This document shows, one piece after another, positions 50,897-59,945 of a DNA stretch of 64,000 nucleotides (its first letter is position 1; the number at the start of each line of letters is the position of its first letter). Below the pieces are notes generated by a model that was not told the origin of the DNA, made no database searches, and saw nothing but the letters and a program-made list of their open reading frames with translations. Where the stretch lies: assembly GCA_963377175.1 (NCBI GenBank), contig CAUJNA010003101.1:294501-358500 (forward strand), read 5' to 3'. The position numbers were made by a program, and so were the translations under genes. The DNA comes from Effrenium voratum. Its lineage: Eukaryota > Sar > Dinophyceae > Suessiales > Symbiodiniaceae.

Positions 50897-53800
50897 CTGC
50901 GGATCAGGCGGGGCAAAACAGCGGCAAAAATGTGCTCTGCGTGTGTGTGACGTCGTCACACCTCAAGACATGACTTACGAGGACCGCCCTTGTCAATTTC
51001 ATGGCCCCAAGTCCAACGGCCGAATCAGCGCCCCACGACCCAAGGCCCGTGCTGGCAAAGAACACATCCACTGCCCATCCCCACCTTCAAGCCAGCAGCA
51101 CCACCCAACCTGCAGCCACCAAACGCGTCTGGTCTTGTTGGCAACTAAGCACCTTGCCCACCTATTTGCTAACTCAAAGGGAAGTACATGCAAATTGCCA
51201 ATATCATAGGGAAGTTACAAATGGCAACAAATACATCCAAGACACCAAGTCATAAACGACGCTGTTGTGATGCCATAACATCGTCCATGCCCCTTGTCAT
51301 CACCTGGACAGTTGTGAGGTGACACAAGAAAGCGCTGCTTGTCAAGCCACACAGGCATGCAAAAGTGCAAGCCGTACAGGAAGATCCGTTCAAAGTAGCC
51401 GTTGTGAGCATCATCTTTCATGTGCTCTTTACAAAATGGTACGTGATTGTTGCCTTCCAACATAAACATCATCTCAAAGAAATCATTAGCCATCAATCTC
51501 CAATTCACTAAGGGTGTGTGCTCCGCAGATCACAACTCCGTGAGATCCACATGCAGGGGCCCATTAACCGCCCACTGACTTCTTGGCTTTCCGGCTCACC
51601 ACCAAGACGTGTCCGCCGCAGGTGAATGATCAGCAATGCTGGCGGGGGGCTTGACGAGGCTCGAAGCGAAACGGGCGGTGCATCAGACTGCATCAATCCT
51701 TCAGGAAACCTCTGAGTCAACAACTTGGAGTGGCAACTGGATAAAGATATCGCGCAACTGGAGCATTCTCATAAATCAACTTCCAATGAGCATGGAAAAC
51801 AAAATATCATCCCAGTGCACTGTAGCTTCCAGAGTCATTGCTTTCATTTATTGAGCCCAACTTAGCCCCTGTTGGCAGACTGGTGGCAGCGAGCCCCATG
51901 TTGGCCAGTCATGAAGGTGACATTGTTGCACAGCCATCCATTGCTGGTCAAACGTGTTTTTGACGAGTTGCCTCTCTCTTAGAACATGCCTGATCTGCAA
52001 ACATGTTGGACACTGCAGTATTTGCGTTGAACAAAAGTTCCGCGTCTGGTAATTGCACGGCCAACGCACCTTGACCTCAGGCCAGGTGGCGAACATTGTT
52101 TTCTAAACATGAGGCTACTAGTATCCTGCGAAATCAATGTCACATAAAAGGGAATATGCTTGTGCCAGCAAAACTTAGAACTCGCTACCACTTGCTTTCT
52201 TGGCCAGCTTGAAAAAAGGGAGCAACTCATGCGGAAAACGAACAGGGAGCTCTTTCTTTCCCCACACCTGATATTACAGCAAAAAACATTGTTCTCAGCA
52301 TCCCCCCATTCCAAGTCAAAAAACGGCATACCAAGAACAATGGAGATGTACCCTGCCACCAATTGACCGGGGGGGGGGGGTTGGAAGACCGTTTTCCTTT
52401 TAAAAGGACTCCCTGTCAGGTTCCATGTTAATTGGCGGGAGGGGTGTTGAAGTTGCTTGTTGCGAAGGCATGAGAATGACAAGACAACAAGTTGACAGGC
52501 CCACCTACTGCTGCTGCCACCTGAGCTGTGTGTGTGTGTGGATGATGCGTAGCATTCAAGGAACACTGAGCCTTTTCTTTGCGCAATGTGTGAATACCTA
52601 CCTGGAAACAGTCGCTTAACTCGCAAAGAAGGGAGCCCATTGGCGATTTTATGAAATGATGAGTGGACAACTGCCTTCTTTTTGATGCAAATGACGTTGT
52701 ACAAAGGGTCTCCTTTCTCAGAAAACACCCTCACCCTCTCAAAGCCTATACAAGAAGGCCAGTCGCAGGGCTCATTCAGCTTGGAGAAAGCCAGAGCTTG
52801 AATCCCTTAAGAAGGCCCCGAGCTGGTCATGCCATTGAACAAGGAAGCCATGCTTCACCATTGGGAAACTGTAAGTCTCCGGTTGCCAGGAAATGGCACC
52901 AAGAGTGGAGTGGCCTTCATGTTCCATGCCAGGCATAGCTTATTCGATATGTGTGTGTTTCAGGCCTGTACAGTGCCCCACCTCCACTTACTTGCACTGC
53001 AACCGGAGGCAAACTGTGCCTGTGGAAGGTTTGCGTAGTCAATATACCGGCCATCTGCGCTTGCATGAGATTCCCCGTACTCACTGTATAGCAACAATAT
53101 CAATACAGTGCAAGCACTGTAGAATAAATTTGTATAAGAAACTGACGGGCTGAGATTCCCGAATCAAGCAGGTTGCAACTGCATTAGCTGCTAAGAAATT
53201 GAGCCCCCCTGGATTCTTCGTCCAATTTCTTAGCAAACTTGTGTGAGGCCATTGGGGGTGCAAGGGAAGTGCACGCCAAGAAATCCAGGGGCTCAATTTC
53301 AATTCAGGGAGGTCCCAAAAAGGCAATGCAAGTGCCCACAAAGAAATCCAGGGGCTGAGTTTCTTAAGGAGTTCTTCTTCACCCGAAAAGACCGCAAAGG
53401 AGTCCTTCATCACCCGAGAAAGCCGCCAAGAAATCCAAAGCAACGCAAGATGCCAAATAAATAAAGCCAAGGTTAAGAAATTTGCCAGGAAATCCAGCCT
53501 GCCTGGCTGCAGAGGGGTAAGAACCAGGCCTTTTAAAATCGAAATCGGCGCTAAGAAATTCACCCCCCCTGGGCCTCGACCAACCGATTTCTCATACAGT
53601 GCTCGCACTGTACTGCATGTTGATCAGCAAATGTAACCAACAAGTAACCATCTGTCATGCTTGTGAGCATGTAACCCCACAGGAATCGTTTGCCTTTTGC
53701 ACTGTGATGCTGGGACAATGCGTCAGGGGATCCAGCAAGCATCCTTATGAAACTTGCGATTGCCCATGCAAAGAGGTCACGAACGCACGCGCGCACAAGG

Positions 53801-56600
53801 TTGGGCGAGGGGCGTTGAAGACCGCCACGCTAAAGGCCAAATCTCCGCCCTCCACGATGAAGGCGCCATTCGGCCACTCGCCTGAGGCGAGTAAAATATG
53901 CTTTGGTATGAACCCACCAAAACAAGACTTAAACACAATTAGGTGGTGCTTCAAACACCAGCAAAGGGCAGACAAATAATCGCCTGATGACGCCTCAGGG
54001 ATTTTGCGAGCTCAGCTAGTTGCCTTGGGTGTAAGGCGGGCCCTGGAAGTACAATTCGCAGTTTGGCTGGCTCACGACTGTTTGTATCTAAGTCATTGTG
54101 GCCAAACTGACATCGGATTTTGGAAAGCAGCCCCAACCCTGCCCTTAGATGATGGTGAGTATTGAAGGGAACAATATTATGTTTTGGACCCCCCAAATGA
54201 AAATACACAAGCAGTGTGCAAATCAACGGTAGTTCAGAGAAAAGGGTAATCTGCAGCGTTGCTCGCCCGCATCTAATATTCACCATTCAATTTTGGACTT
54301 CAACTGGGCTTGAACCAAGAGCAGCAGCGCTCAAACCGCGGGCTCTAGATTTGCGCGCAAAGCCAATGCCACAACCGGTGTCGGTCCTCCTCCCACATGA
54401 TAGCGCCTAAACATTTACAGCATATTGGTCTTGCTTACCCCACGCTGCATATCTCAGATCTGTTTCTTCAAGATCTCCGATTCACGGCGAGCGGATTCTA
54501 AACCCCCGCCTGCATATTCAGAGTATCTCAGCAGCCACTTCTCTGAGGGTCCTGAAGCCTGAGTGCAGGGGGTTGGCACAAAGGGGTATGTATCACGAGC
54601 CAAGGAAAACTAACCAACCGAGCACTCCCACTGCTAAGTCGTCTAGTTGAGGGTCGGCCCCATCTTCGAAATCAGCGGGAGATCACAACGCAATCAAAGC
54701 CATGTCCTACACAAATACCCTGATGCAAGGCCATTTCTTCAAAATGCCTGACTTATCGAATGGCTTGAGTGGACAATTCCTTACAATATTTGCTCCAGGA
54801 CCCCTCCAAGTTTCCGTCTAATCGCCTCAGCAAATGTTTCATTGTGAAGGTCAACGCGCTTCTGCCAGTGGCACTTGAGCTCTACAATGAGGGATGGAAT
54901 ACGCACCTTCTCAGGAATCCATGATGGCTGTGACAGAGGTCGCCCATGTCTCCCCTGGGCATCCCCTGCAGCCCAATAGATGGCGGCGATGGACCAGGGC
55001 AGACCAATGCCCAGGAAGACGTTCACTGAGTTACTGGCCACGCGAGTCGAAGGATTCGGGCCATGGGCTGGGTTCGGCATTGGATTGACCTGGATGGGTG
55101 CCTACAAAGGCTAAAAGGCCAAGGCATTAACCTCACAATCGAAACCAAGACACGTTGGTGCTTTCCATGCGCTTCCTGTTCTGGACCTCGATCGAAGTGC
55201 CCAAAAGTGAAAGGTATTTTAACTCTCCAACTGGAGATGGTGCCAAAACAGTTGGACCTTGGCTGTCGACGAAACCACTCACAGCGGATGACATTTCAAA
55301 CAAACCACAGCTCAAACAGTCTTCGAATCAGAGGTGACTCTAAGTTGGATCCAAAATGCAACAGTCCCCGCGGAGCGGCAAAAGACACATTGCGGACTGG
55401 GACCCTCCAAACAACAACGTTTGTACGTTTGGCGTTCGTGTCAATTCATCCCAAATACGCCCTAGACGCGCCACTGAATGTGAATTCCTGCAAGCCTCTG
55501 GAAGGAGCAAGGAGCAGACTAAGAAATGTCAAACTCCGTGGCCCCAGCTCACTTCCAGGCTTGTCTTCCAAAGACCGTTGAATGGTGAATGCTTGTGGAA
55601 TCTGTCAAGTCTTGAGAGCAAATGAAATGTGTGACTTGTTGGTTTGTTTAGCTGGTTCAAGTTCATCCAAGCAGTCCTTGCTTCAAGAGGTGGCAGTGAA
55701 GCAACACAACATAATGCTACTTCAAACCAGCCTGCTGTTGCATGGGGAAAGTCATGCTCACATCCAACAACCTCTGTAGCAGTGAGTGAGGTGTTGAAAA
55801 AACGTCAAGAGTCAAGAGTGCAGCCCTCTCTTCTCCCCGGCCTCCCGGTAACGTTCACAATGGATGCATCTGCATACCTGGCGAAGGGACAGTTGCTCTG
55901 TCCGCATCACTGGTTCAAGCATCTCCCACATCTGTCTCTCAGCAACCCCAAAAACATCCCGCAATAATCTCAGGCTAGTGTCATGCCAATCCAAACGATC
56001 ATCCCCCCTCCCTCTCACATGTCCAACTCCTGTAGCGCTTGCGGCAAGCGGGAAAAAACAAAACGAAACTCAGCAGCTGGCCGGTTGGACATCGCAGCGC
56101 TCTTGGATGCAAAGAGATCAGGCATGGACCTAGGCACGGGTTGCCACAGCTCCCTTGTAGTCCTTAAGCCCGCAACAAGGAGGTGCCTTGCTCTATGAAA
56201 TGCAAAAGGCAACTCTGAAAGTCACTGAAGAGAATAGCAAAACAAATCCGCCAAGCAGCATGGCTAACTGATTCCTAAGCAAGCAGTTGGTGCTAAGCTC
56301 CCAGCGTGCCCAATGCCACCACGGTGATGGCAGTGATGCTGTCCTGAAACAAAGGCCAAACGATGCGAAGCCCTCAAGGTCCGCGAAAAGACTGGAAACA
56401 ATGGTAGGACGTAATCACAAATATGCTTGTGGCAAAACGGACACTGAAACAAATGATTATAGAAACAAACTGAGCCGTGCCATCGACTTTCAAGCAAACT
56501 GCAGGCAAAAAGGGGGCACCTCCTATAGTCCAGTCCGCTTCAGACCCGGCTCCTCTAGGCCAGTGATGCATCCGAAGAGCTCCGCAAAGTCACAAATGGC
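50757..56600 (-). CDS. Na+/Ca2+ exchanger (NCX family), C-terminal half, multi-exon
   Basis: NCX proteins exchange cytosolic Ca2+ for Na+ across a membrane through two inverted alpha-repeats. Here the minus-strand exons give, in order, a helix (AICDFAELFGCITGLE), DSITAITVVALGT, SMPDLFASKSAA, YADASIVNVTG, NSVNVFLGIGLPWSIAAIYW, a loop, GAFIVEGGDLAFSVAVF, a GLGAMKLTRAVL linker and ILSGILLISLWVFYIGLSVW. This is the alpha-2 repeat (L-G-T-S-M-P-D and N-V-T-G-S-N retained) through the last helix. Reading frame is conserved over most junctions. One half-helix between 53814 and 51051, and everything N-terminal (alpha-1 repeat, regulatory loop), were not found. Several donors are GC or GA, a dinoflagellate-like trait. 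Plus-strand frames here are shadows. Confidence 0.85.
50979..51051 (-). CDS. NCX exon: loop before last helix
   Basis: The acceptor ttctttgccag is followed by 24 codons (TGLGSWGADSAVGLGAMKLT then RAVL), ending at an excellent donor CTC|GTAAGT in phase 0. It aligns with the NCX G-x-E-L-G-G-x-x-x-x-K stretch, with Glu not conserved. Confidence 0.65.
51215..51520 (-). CDS. Protein-like frame in NCX intron, unknown
   Basis: An open minus-strand frame reading NWRLMANDFFEMMFMLEGNN, then KEHMKDDAHNGYFERIFLYG, then PVWLDKQRFLVSPHNCP. A GT donor (tccag|gtgatg) is available after NCP; otherwise the frame runs to a stop at 51215. It is strikingly protein-like and Met/Phe-rich, with lower GC than the NCX exons. 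It may be a retroelement or nested-gene remnant or an extra exon. Confidence 0.4.
   Translation of the reverse strand, partial: HTPLVNWRLMANDFFEMMFMLEGNNHVPFCKEHMKDDAHNGYFERIFLYGLHFCMPVWLDKQRFLVSPHNCPGDDKGHGRCYGITTASFMTWCLGCICCHL
52268..52356 (-). CDS. Exon-like block in NCX intron, unknown
   Basis: The acceptor ggtggcag is followed by GYISIVLGMPFFDLEWGDAE and NNVFCCNI, then a GT donor (atcag|gtgtgg). Good splice signals; function and parent gene unknown. Confidence 0.3.
52369..52380. repeat. Poly-G run
   Basis: Twelve consecutive G residues. Confidence 0.95.
52665..52747 (-). CDS. Exon-like block in NCX intron, unknown
   Basis: The acceptor tcttgtatag is followed by GFERVRVFSEKGDPLYNVIC then IKK and a possible GC donor. 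Strongly protein-like, but no NCX segment of this kind is expected at this position. It could belong to an insertion, a nested gene or a mobile element. Confidence 0.4.
53105..53611. mobile_element. Inverted-repeat element in NCX intron
   Basis: Bounded by two near-identical palindromes: acagtgcaagcactgt at 53105-53120 and acagtgctcgcactgt at 53596-53611. Read on the opposite strand the first is acagtgcttgcactgt, one base different from the second, so they behave as terminal inverted repeats. Inside, an AAGAAAT module recurs at 53193, 53278, 53341, 53428, 53475 and 53553. It usually leads into ccaggggct, and it also occurs in reverse complement (ccaatttcttagc, gagtttcttaag). No transposase is present; a MITE-like or foldback element is the best fit. 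Confidence 0.6.
53814..53881 (-). CDS. NCX exon: VEGGDLAFSV helix
   Basis: The acceptor tcgcctcag is followed by EWPNGAFIVEGGDLAFSVAV then F-N, matching NCX 'F-V-P-A-G-x-L-x-F-S-V-x-x-F'. A GC donor (aac|gcccc) is likely. Confidence 0.85.
53882..54803. other. NCX intron
   Basis: A minus-strand frame near 53960-54060 (REPAKLRIVLPGPALHPRQL) is protein-like but does not fit the exchanger; left uncalled. Confidence 0.4.
54804..54881 (-). CDS. NCX exon: loop after alpha-2 helix
   Basis: The acceptor cattgtag is followed by LKCHWQKRVDLHNETFAEAI and RRKLG. Its end phase joins exactly to the next exon to give KLG-G-EWPNGAF. It is placed here by order and phase, not by strong homology. Confidence 0.55.
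54966..55033 (-). CDS. NCX exon: NSVNVFLGIG helix
   Basis: The acceptor cgtggccag is followed by NSVNVFLGIGLPWSIAAIYW, the most diagnostic NCX alpha-2 sequence in the window. The 3' end is uncertain between 54966 and 54973. Confidence 0.9.
55842..55877 (-). CDS. NCX micro-exon: YADASIVNVTG
   Basis: A 36-bp exon after the acceptor ttcgccag, ending GGGAG|gccggg (GC donor). It reads YADASIVNVTG plus two bases that, with the next exon, complete Ser. The family has Gly where Val precedes N-V-T-G. Confidence 0.85.
56079..56129 (-). CDS. NCX exon: SMPD ion-site segment
   Basis: The acceptor gtgcctag is followed by one base completing Thr, then SMPDLFASKSAAMSNRP. It retains the Asp of the NCX S-x-P-D motif that forms part of the cation site. 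The 3' boundary is ambiguous by one base and does not start with GT. Confidence 0.85.
56306..56343 (-). CDS. NCX exon: start of alpha-2 repeat
   Basis: The acceptor tttgtttcag is followed by 38 bp reading DSITAITVVALG plus two bases of the next codon, then a GC donor (gctggg). It matches NCX 'DSVTAITFVALGT'. Confidence 0.85.
56553..56600 (-). CDS. NCX exon: helix before alpha-2
   Basis: Acceptor gtgttcgag at 56601, then AICDFAELFGCITGLE in phase 0. This matches the NCX 'IGDLASxFGCxxGL' segment. The intron appears to start gagccg (GA donor). Confidence 0.75.
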
Positions 56601-59600
56601 CTCGAACACATTCGGGCATTCTCCAACTCAGGCTAGCTTGTGCTTCGTTTCGTTCTGTTTTGGCCAGCCGCACAAATGTCCTTTTTGTGAAGGGGGTCCG
56701 CCCTTTCCCCATTGACAGAGAGGGTCAAAGTTGGTGAGCCCAACAACACCTGAGCCCGGACAAACAACGTGCACCATTGCAGTGACCCATGACCATCGGC
56801 CGACAGTCTTTGCAGCAGCAAATGCAACCAAAGGCCCAGGCACAGGTCAAGAGACCGATCGCTCCTCGGCATTGGGTGGCAGTTAGAAGAAGATAAGGAC
56901 AATGATTGAGGTAGGGCGACTCAAGCGGCAAGATTGATTAGCAACACACATCCCTGCCTTTACAAACTCGCTCAATCTACCAATCACATCAACAAACCAC
57001 GAGGCCTTCAGGACAAGAAGTGCGCCTGAATTGACCTTGACGGCACGTTCTTTCCTTGAGTTGAACCCAGGATTGTCTCGTAGCGTTGCCAATGTTCTGT
57101 TGCCCTGAATAAGCTTTCCTAACGAGAACATGTGTCTGATGTAAAGTCTCGTGATGGAGTCATAGATTGGCTCTGTGTTCGAAACCACGCATAGCATCCG
57201 ACTTGTCTTGGGCTTTCACTGCACTTGGCATGTCGCTTCAAACTTCAACAGTCTGAATGTTGGCCACCGGCACGCAAGGTGAAGCAGTCTATCATCTTGA
57301 ACATCTATGTGCATCTCACTGTCATACTAAGCGCCATGGAGAGATTAATTCGCTTACATCTACTTGGACCGGCTTGCCTGAGCTTCCAGGTATGGCCGTG
57401 ACTCAAATCGATTCCAATTCGCAAAAGGGCAAACATCATGGCATGCGAAGCTGCTTGCCGTCTATGCTGAGGCAGTCAACCACAGCCACCAATCAAAGCA
57501 CATGCTATATACTGATTGAGAGCAGTCATAGCAACCTGATGGTGACGATGGGGACAAACACGACCCGTATTCTCGAATTGTCTCTACATACTTTCGCCAA
57601 GCCTCAAAGCAGCAACCGTCTTAATGGGTCTCAAAGTGGTGACAGTTTAGCGGACGACACATGTCTGCATTCCATCAAGCACTTACCGAATCTGCTGTGG
57701 ATTGCTGAGCGGGATACTCTACCCCAAGTCAATTTTCAAGCTGCACATGCAAACCAACGTATTCAAAACTTATGCTGTATCACATTGAGATCTTCTTCCT
57801 TCTATGTTGTAGTCTTGGCCATCTGGGCAGCTGTAGCCCCAGCTGCCAAAGTGGGCAAAGAAGCCAGTGTCCAACCGCTTGAACCCAATCAAGTGGCAAG
57901 CGGGGCGCCATGTGCCCTACGGTGTAACAACCAGTTTACAGCTGGCATCTCAGATTGCCCCCATTCGGTTCCTGCAAGGAACCACACCCACACCAGACCC
58001 CATCGTTGCCAGCTGCTGAACAAAGATCCACTAGAACTAAGACTGTTTTGAATGCACCTTCCAAGATGGTCAGGGAGGTTTTTCTACTGTCATGAACCCT
58101 TAAATGTGTACCTCTTGTGGCTCCAAACCAAACTACAACCCATACCAGCCAAAGGCCTCTGGTTTCCCAACCTAAGTCGCTACAAGCCCCCAGGCGCACA
58201 TCACATCCTGGCGGAATCAACTGCAGACGAGATTCCAATGGACATAACAAAGCACAGCCATCCGCCGCAATACGCGGTTGGTGGAATCAGCCTCGGCTCT
58301 GCGCGCCTTTGCCCAGGGAAACCAAGCGAAGGGAACCAAGAGAAGACTATGTGAGGTTGAGTGGCAGGCAGAAATAGAGTATCTTAGTTCGTGCTCCCTA
58401 GCAATCAGCCAAGGTCCATGTTCACCCTTTAGTGCCCGTTGCCCATGCCAACACATGACGGTGACCATGGTGTTACTGCCTTCATACCTTATCATGGTCA
58501 CCACGGAGCTTATGCAACACCGCATAGCTACCGTAGTCTTGGCGAGGGTCTTGCAAGTGACCGGCTTGATCCCCGGGTGGACTGCATCATGCAGCGGCAA
58601 TTGGAAGGGCGCGACCCAGCTGAACTGGAACCCCCGCCAGCCAGCCCCCCAGCCAGGCCCACTTGCATCGCTTCGCTTTTCGAGCCGGCCACCGGCCGCC
58701 CGGTGCATTATCCTCCCACCGGCGCTCTCTCCGCTTTGCAGCTTGAGGCGCCAAGTGGGCGACGAAAAATGATTCTCCAAACAATGTTTGACTCTGAAAA
58801 ACGCGTGTAGACAAATGTGACAAGCATCCACCATTCGGTACCTTGCCCGAAAATTGGAGACCACTGCTTCCGACAGCTTGGCTGTGGAGCAGGTGGCAGC
58901 TCTTGCTTCAGGCTCTTCCCGACCTGCATGTGGCAGGGCTATGCAAAAAGGAAGAAGTAAATTCATGACCAACTCAAGCATCAAAAGCGAAAGAACAACC
59001 ATTTTGATGGATAAAGGAAGAACAACAAAGGACAGCTGGGAAGGTGCCGAGATGAATCAAGGACCCGCCGGATGTGTCAAACATAATGCTCCAGGAAGCC
59101 AATCCTAGGGTTGATGCAACGTACGCCCCAACCCGCCTTACAGGTCCCGGCCCTCGTCACAGCTGGCTGGAGCACCAGCGCAAAAGCTTGTTCTGGGCTT
59201 CTCTGCAAATCCAAACCTCAGAGCCAAACAAATGACTGGTGCTTCACCGATGTCCCCTCCGCGAGTTGCAAATTGCTGGCGTCCAACAAGCCAGCCACTG
59301 TTGAGAGTCCAAGAATGGACATTCATAGCGACCCCTGCATCGCCAAAGTGATAGCTGCAGCTGCAACAGCCTTGTTCGGTGCTTATCCAAATTTGCCCAC
59401 TTGCCAGTCCGAAGGTTGCTGAACATGCTGGTGTACTGCTGGCTGCAGTTGTGACGTGCTATATCCGATGCACCAGGATTCTTTGAGGGCTCCAACTGAG
59501 TTGGGTGAGAACGGCACTGTCGGAGGCGCCAACAACACTTCAGTTGTCTGACAAATATCCGCTGTTGCATTACCTGCGTGCTGAACACTCTGAACCAGCC

Positions 59601-59826
59601 TGGCCCAACCAAGTCAACCAGACACCCATGAAATGGGGAGCCCCTTCTTAAGGACAACGGTTTGCGAGTCTGGGGTCAACATGAGGCAATTCTTGAAGCT
59701 GCCACAGGGGAACCCAAGATGATGTTGATTGTTCCTTGGCTTTCCCTTCAAACCAACCTGAGAAGGTACCCTAAACAAAGCACACAGAGATTGTCTTACA
59801 TCTGCTCAGTTCCCATGGCCAGTGAC
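56601..59826. other. Region upstream of recognised NCX exons
   Basis: A GC-rich block at 58560-58770 is open in plus (DPRVDCIMQRQLEGRDPAEL) and minus (KRCKWAWLGGWLAGVPVQLG). On minus it could be an upstream exchanger exon but is not convincing. The longest non-repeat frame of the window (57257-58051 plus, 264 codons) has no motif. The alpha-1 repeat was sought and not seen. Confidence 0.4.
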
Positions 59827-59945
59827 CCCAGGCTTGATCTCCAACTCCACCTCGTCCCCGTCCCCCACGTCTGTGATGATGGTCGGGAGCCATCGCTTGT
59901 GAGACCCGGAGAAGTAGACCACCTTGTCCCCGATCAGCGGCACTC
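59827..59945 (-). CDS. Module 3, unsplit up to the KPG point
   Basis: The acceptor cgggctcag is followed by VPLIGDKVVYFSGSHKRWLP, then TIITDVGDGDEVELEIKPG, with a GT donor (ccgtcactgg-side gggg|tcact, one base ambiguous). Without splicing the frame would stop soon after, at 59806. Confidence 0.6.

Noticed and set aside
51979..52734. 251-codon minus-strand frame as a single gene
   Set aside because: Only two short parts look coding, each with its own splice sites. The stretch between them is of non-coding composition.
57257..58051. Longest non-repeat ORF, 264 codons, plus strand
   Set aside because: No motif, no domain-like pattern and no splice or start context. It lies antisense to the exchanger's expected upstream region.
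58217..59002. 261-codon minus-strand frame with a W-L-G-G-W segment, considered as an upstream exchanger exon
   Set aside because: The match to the G-G-W helix of NCX is too weak, and the same GC-rich block is open in several frames.
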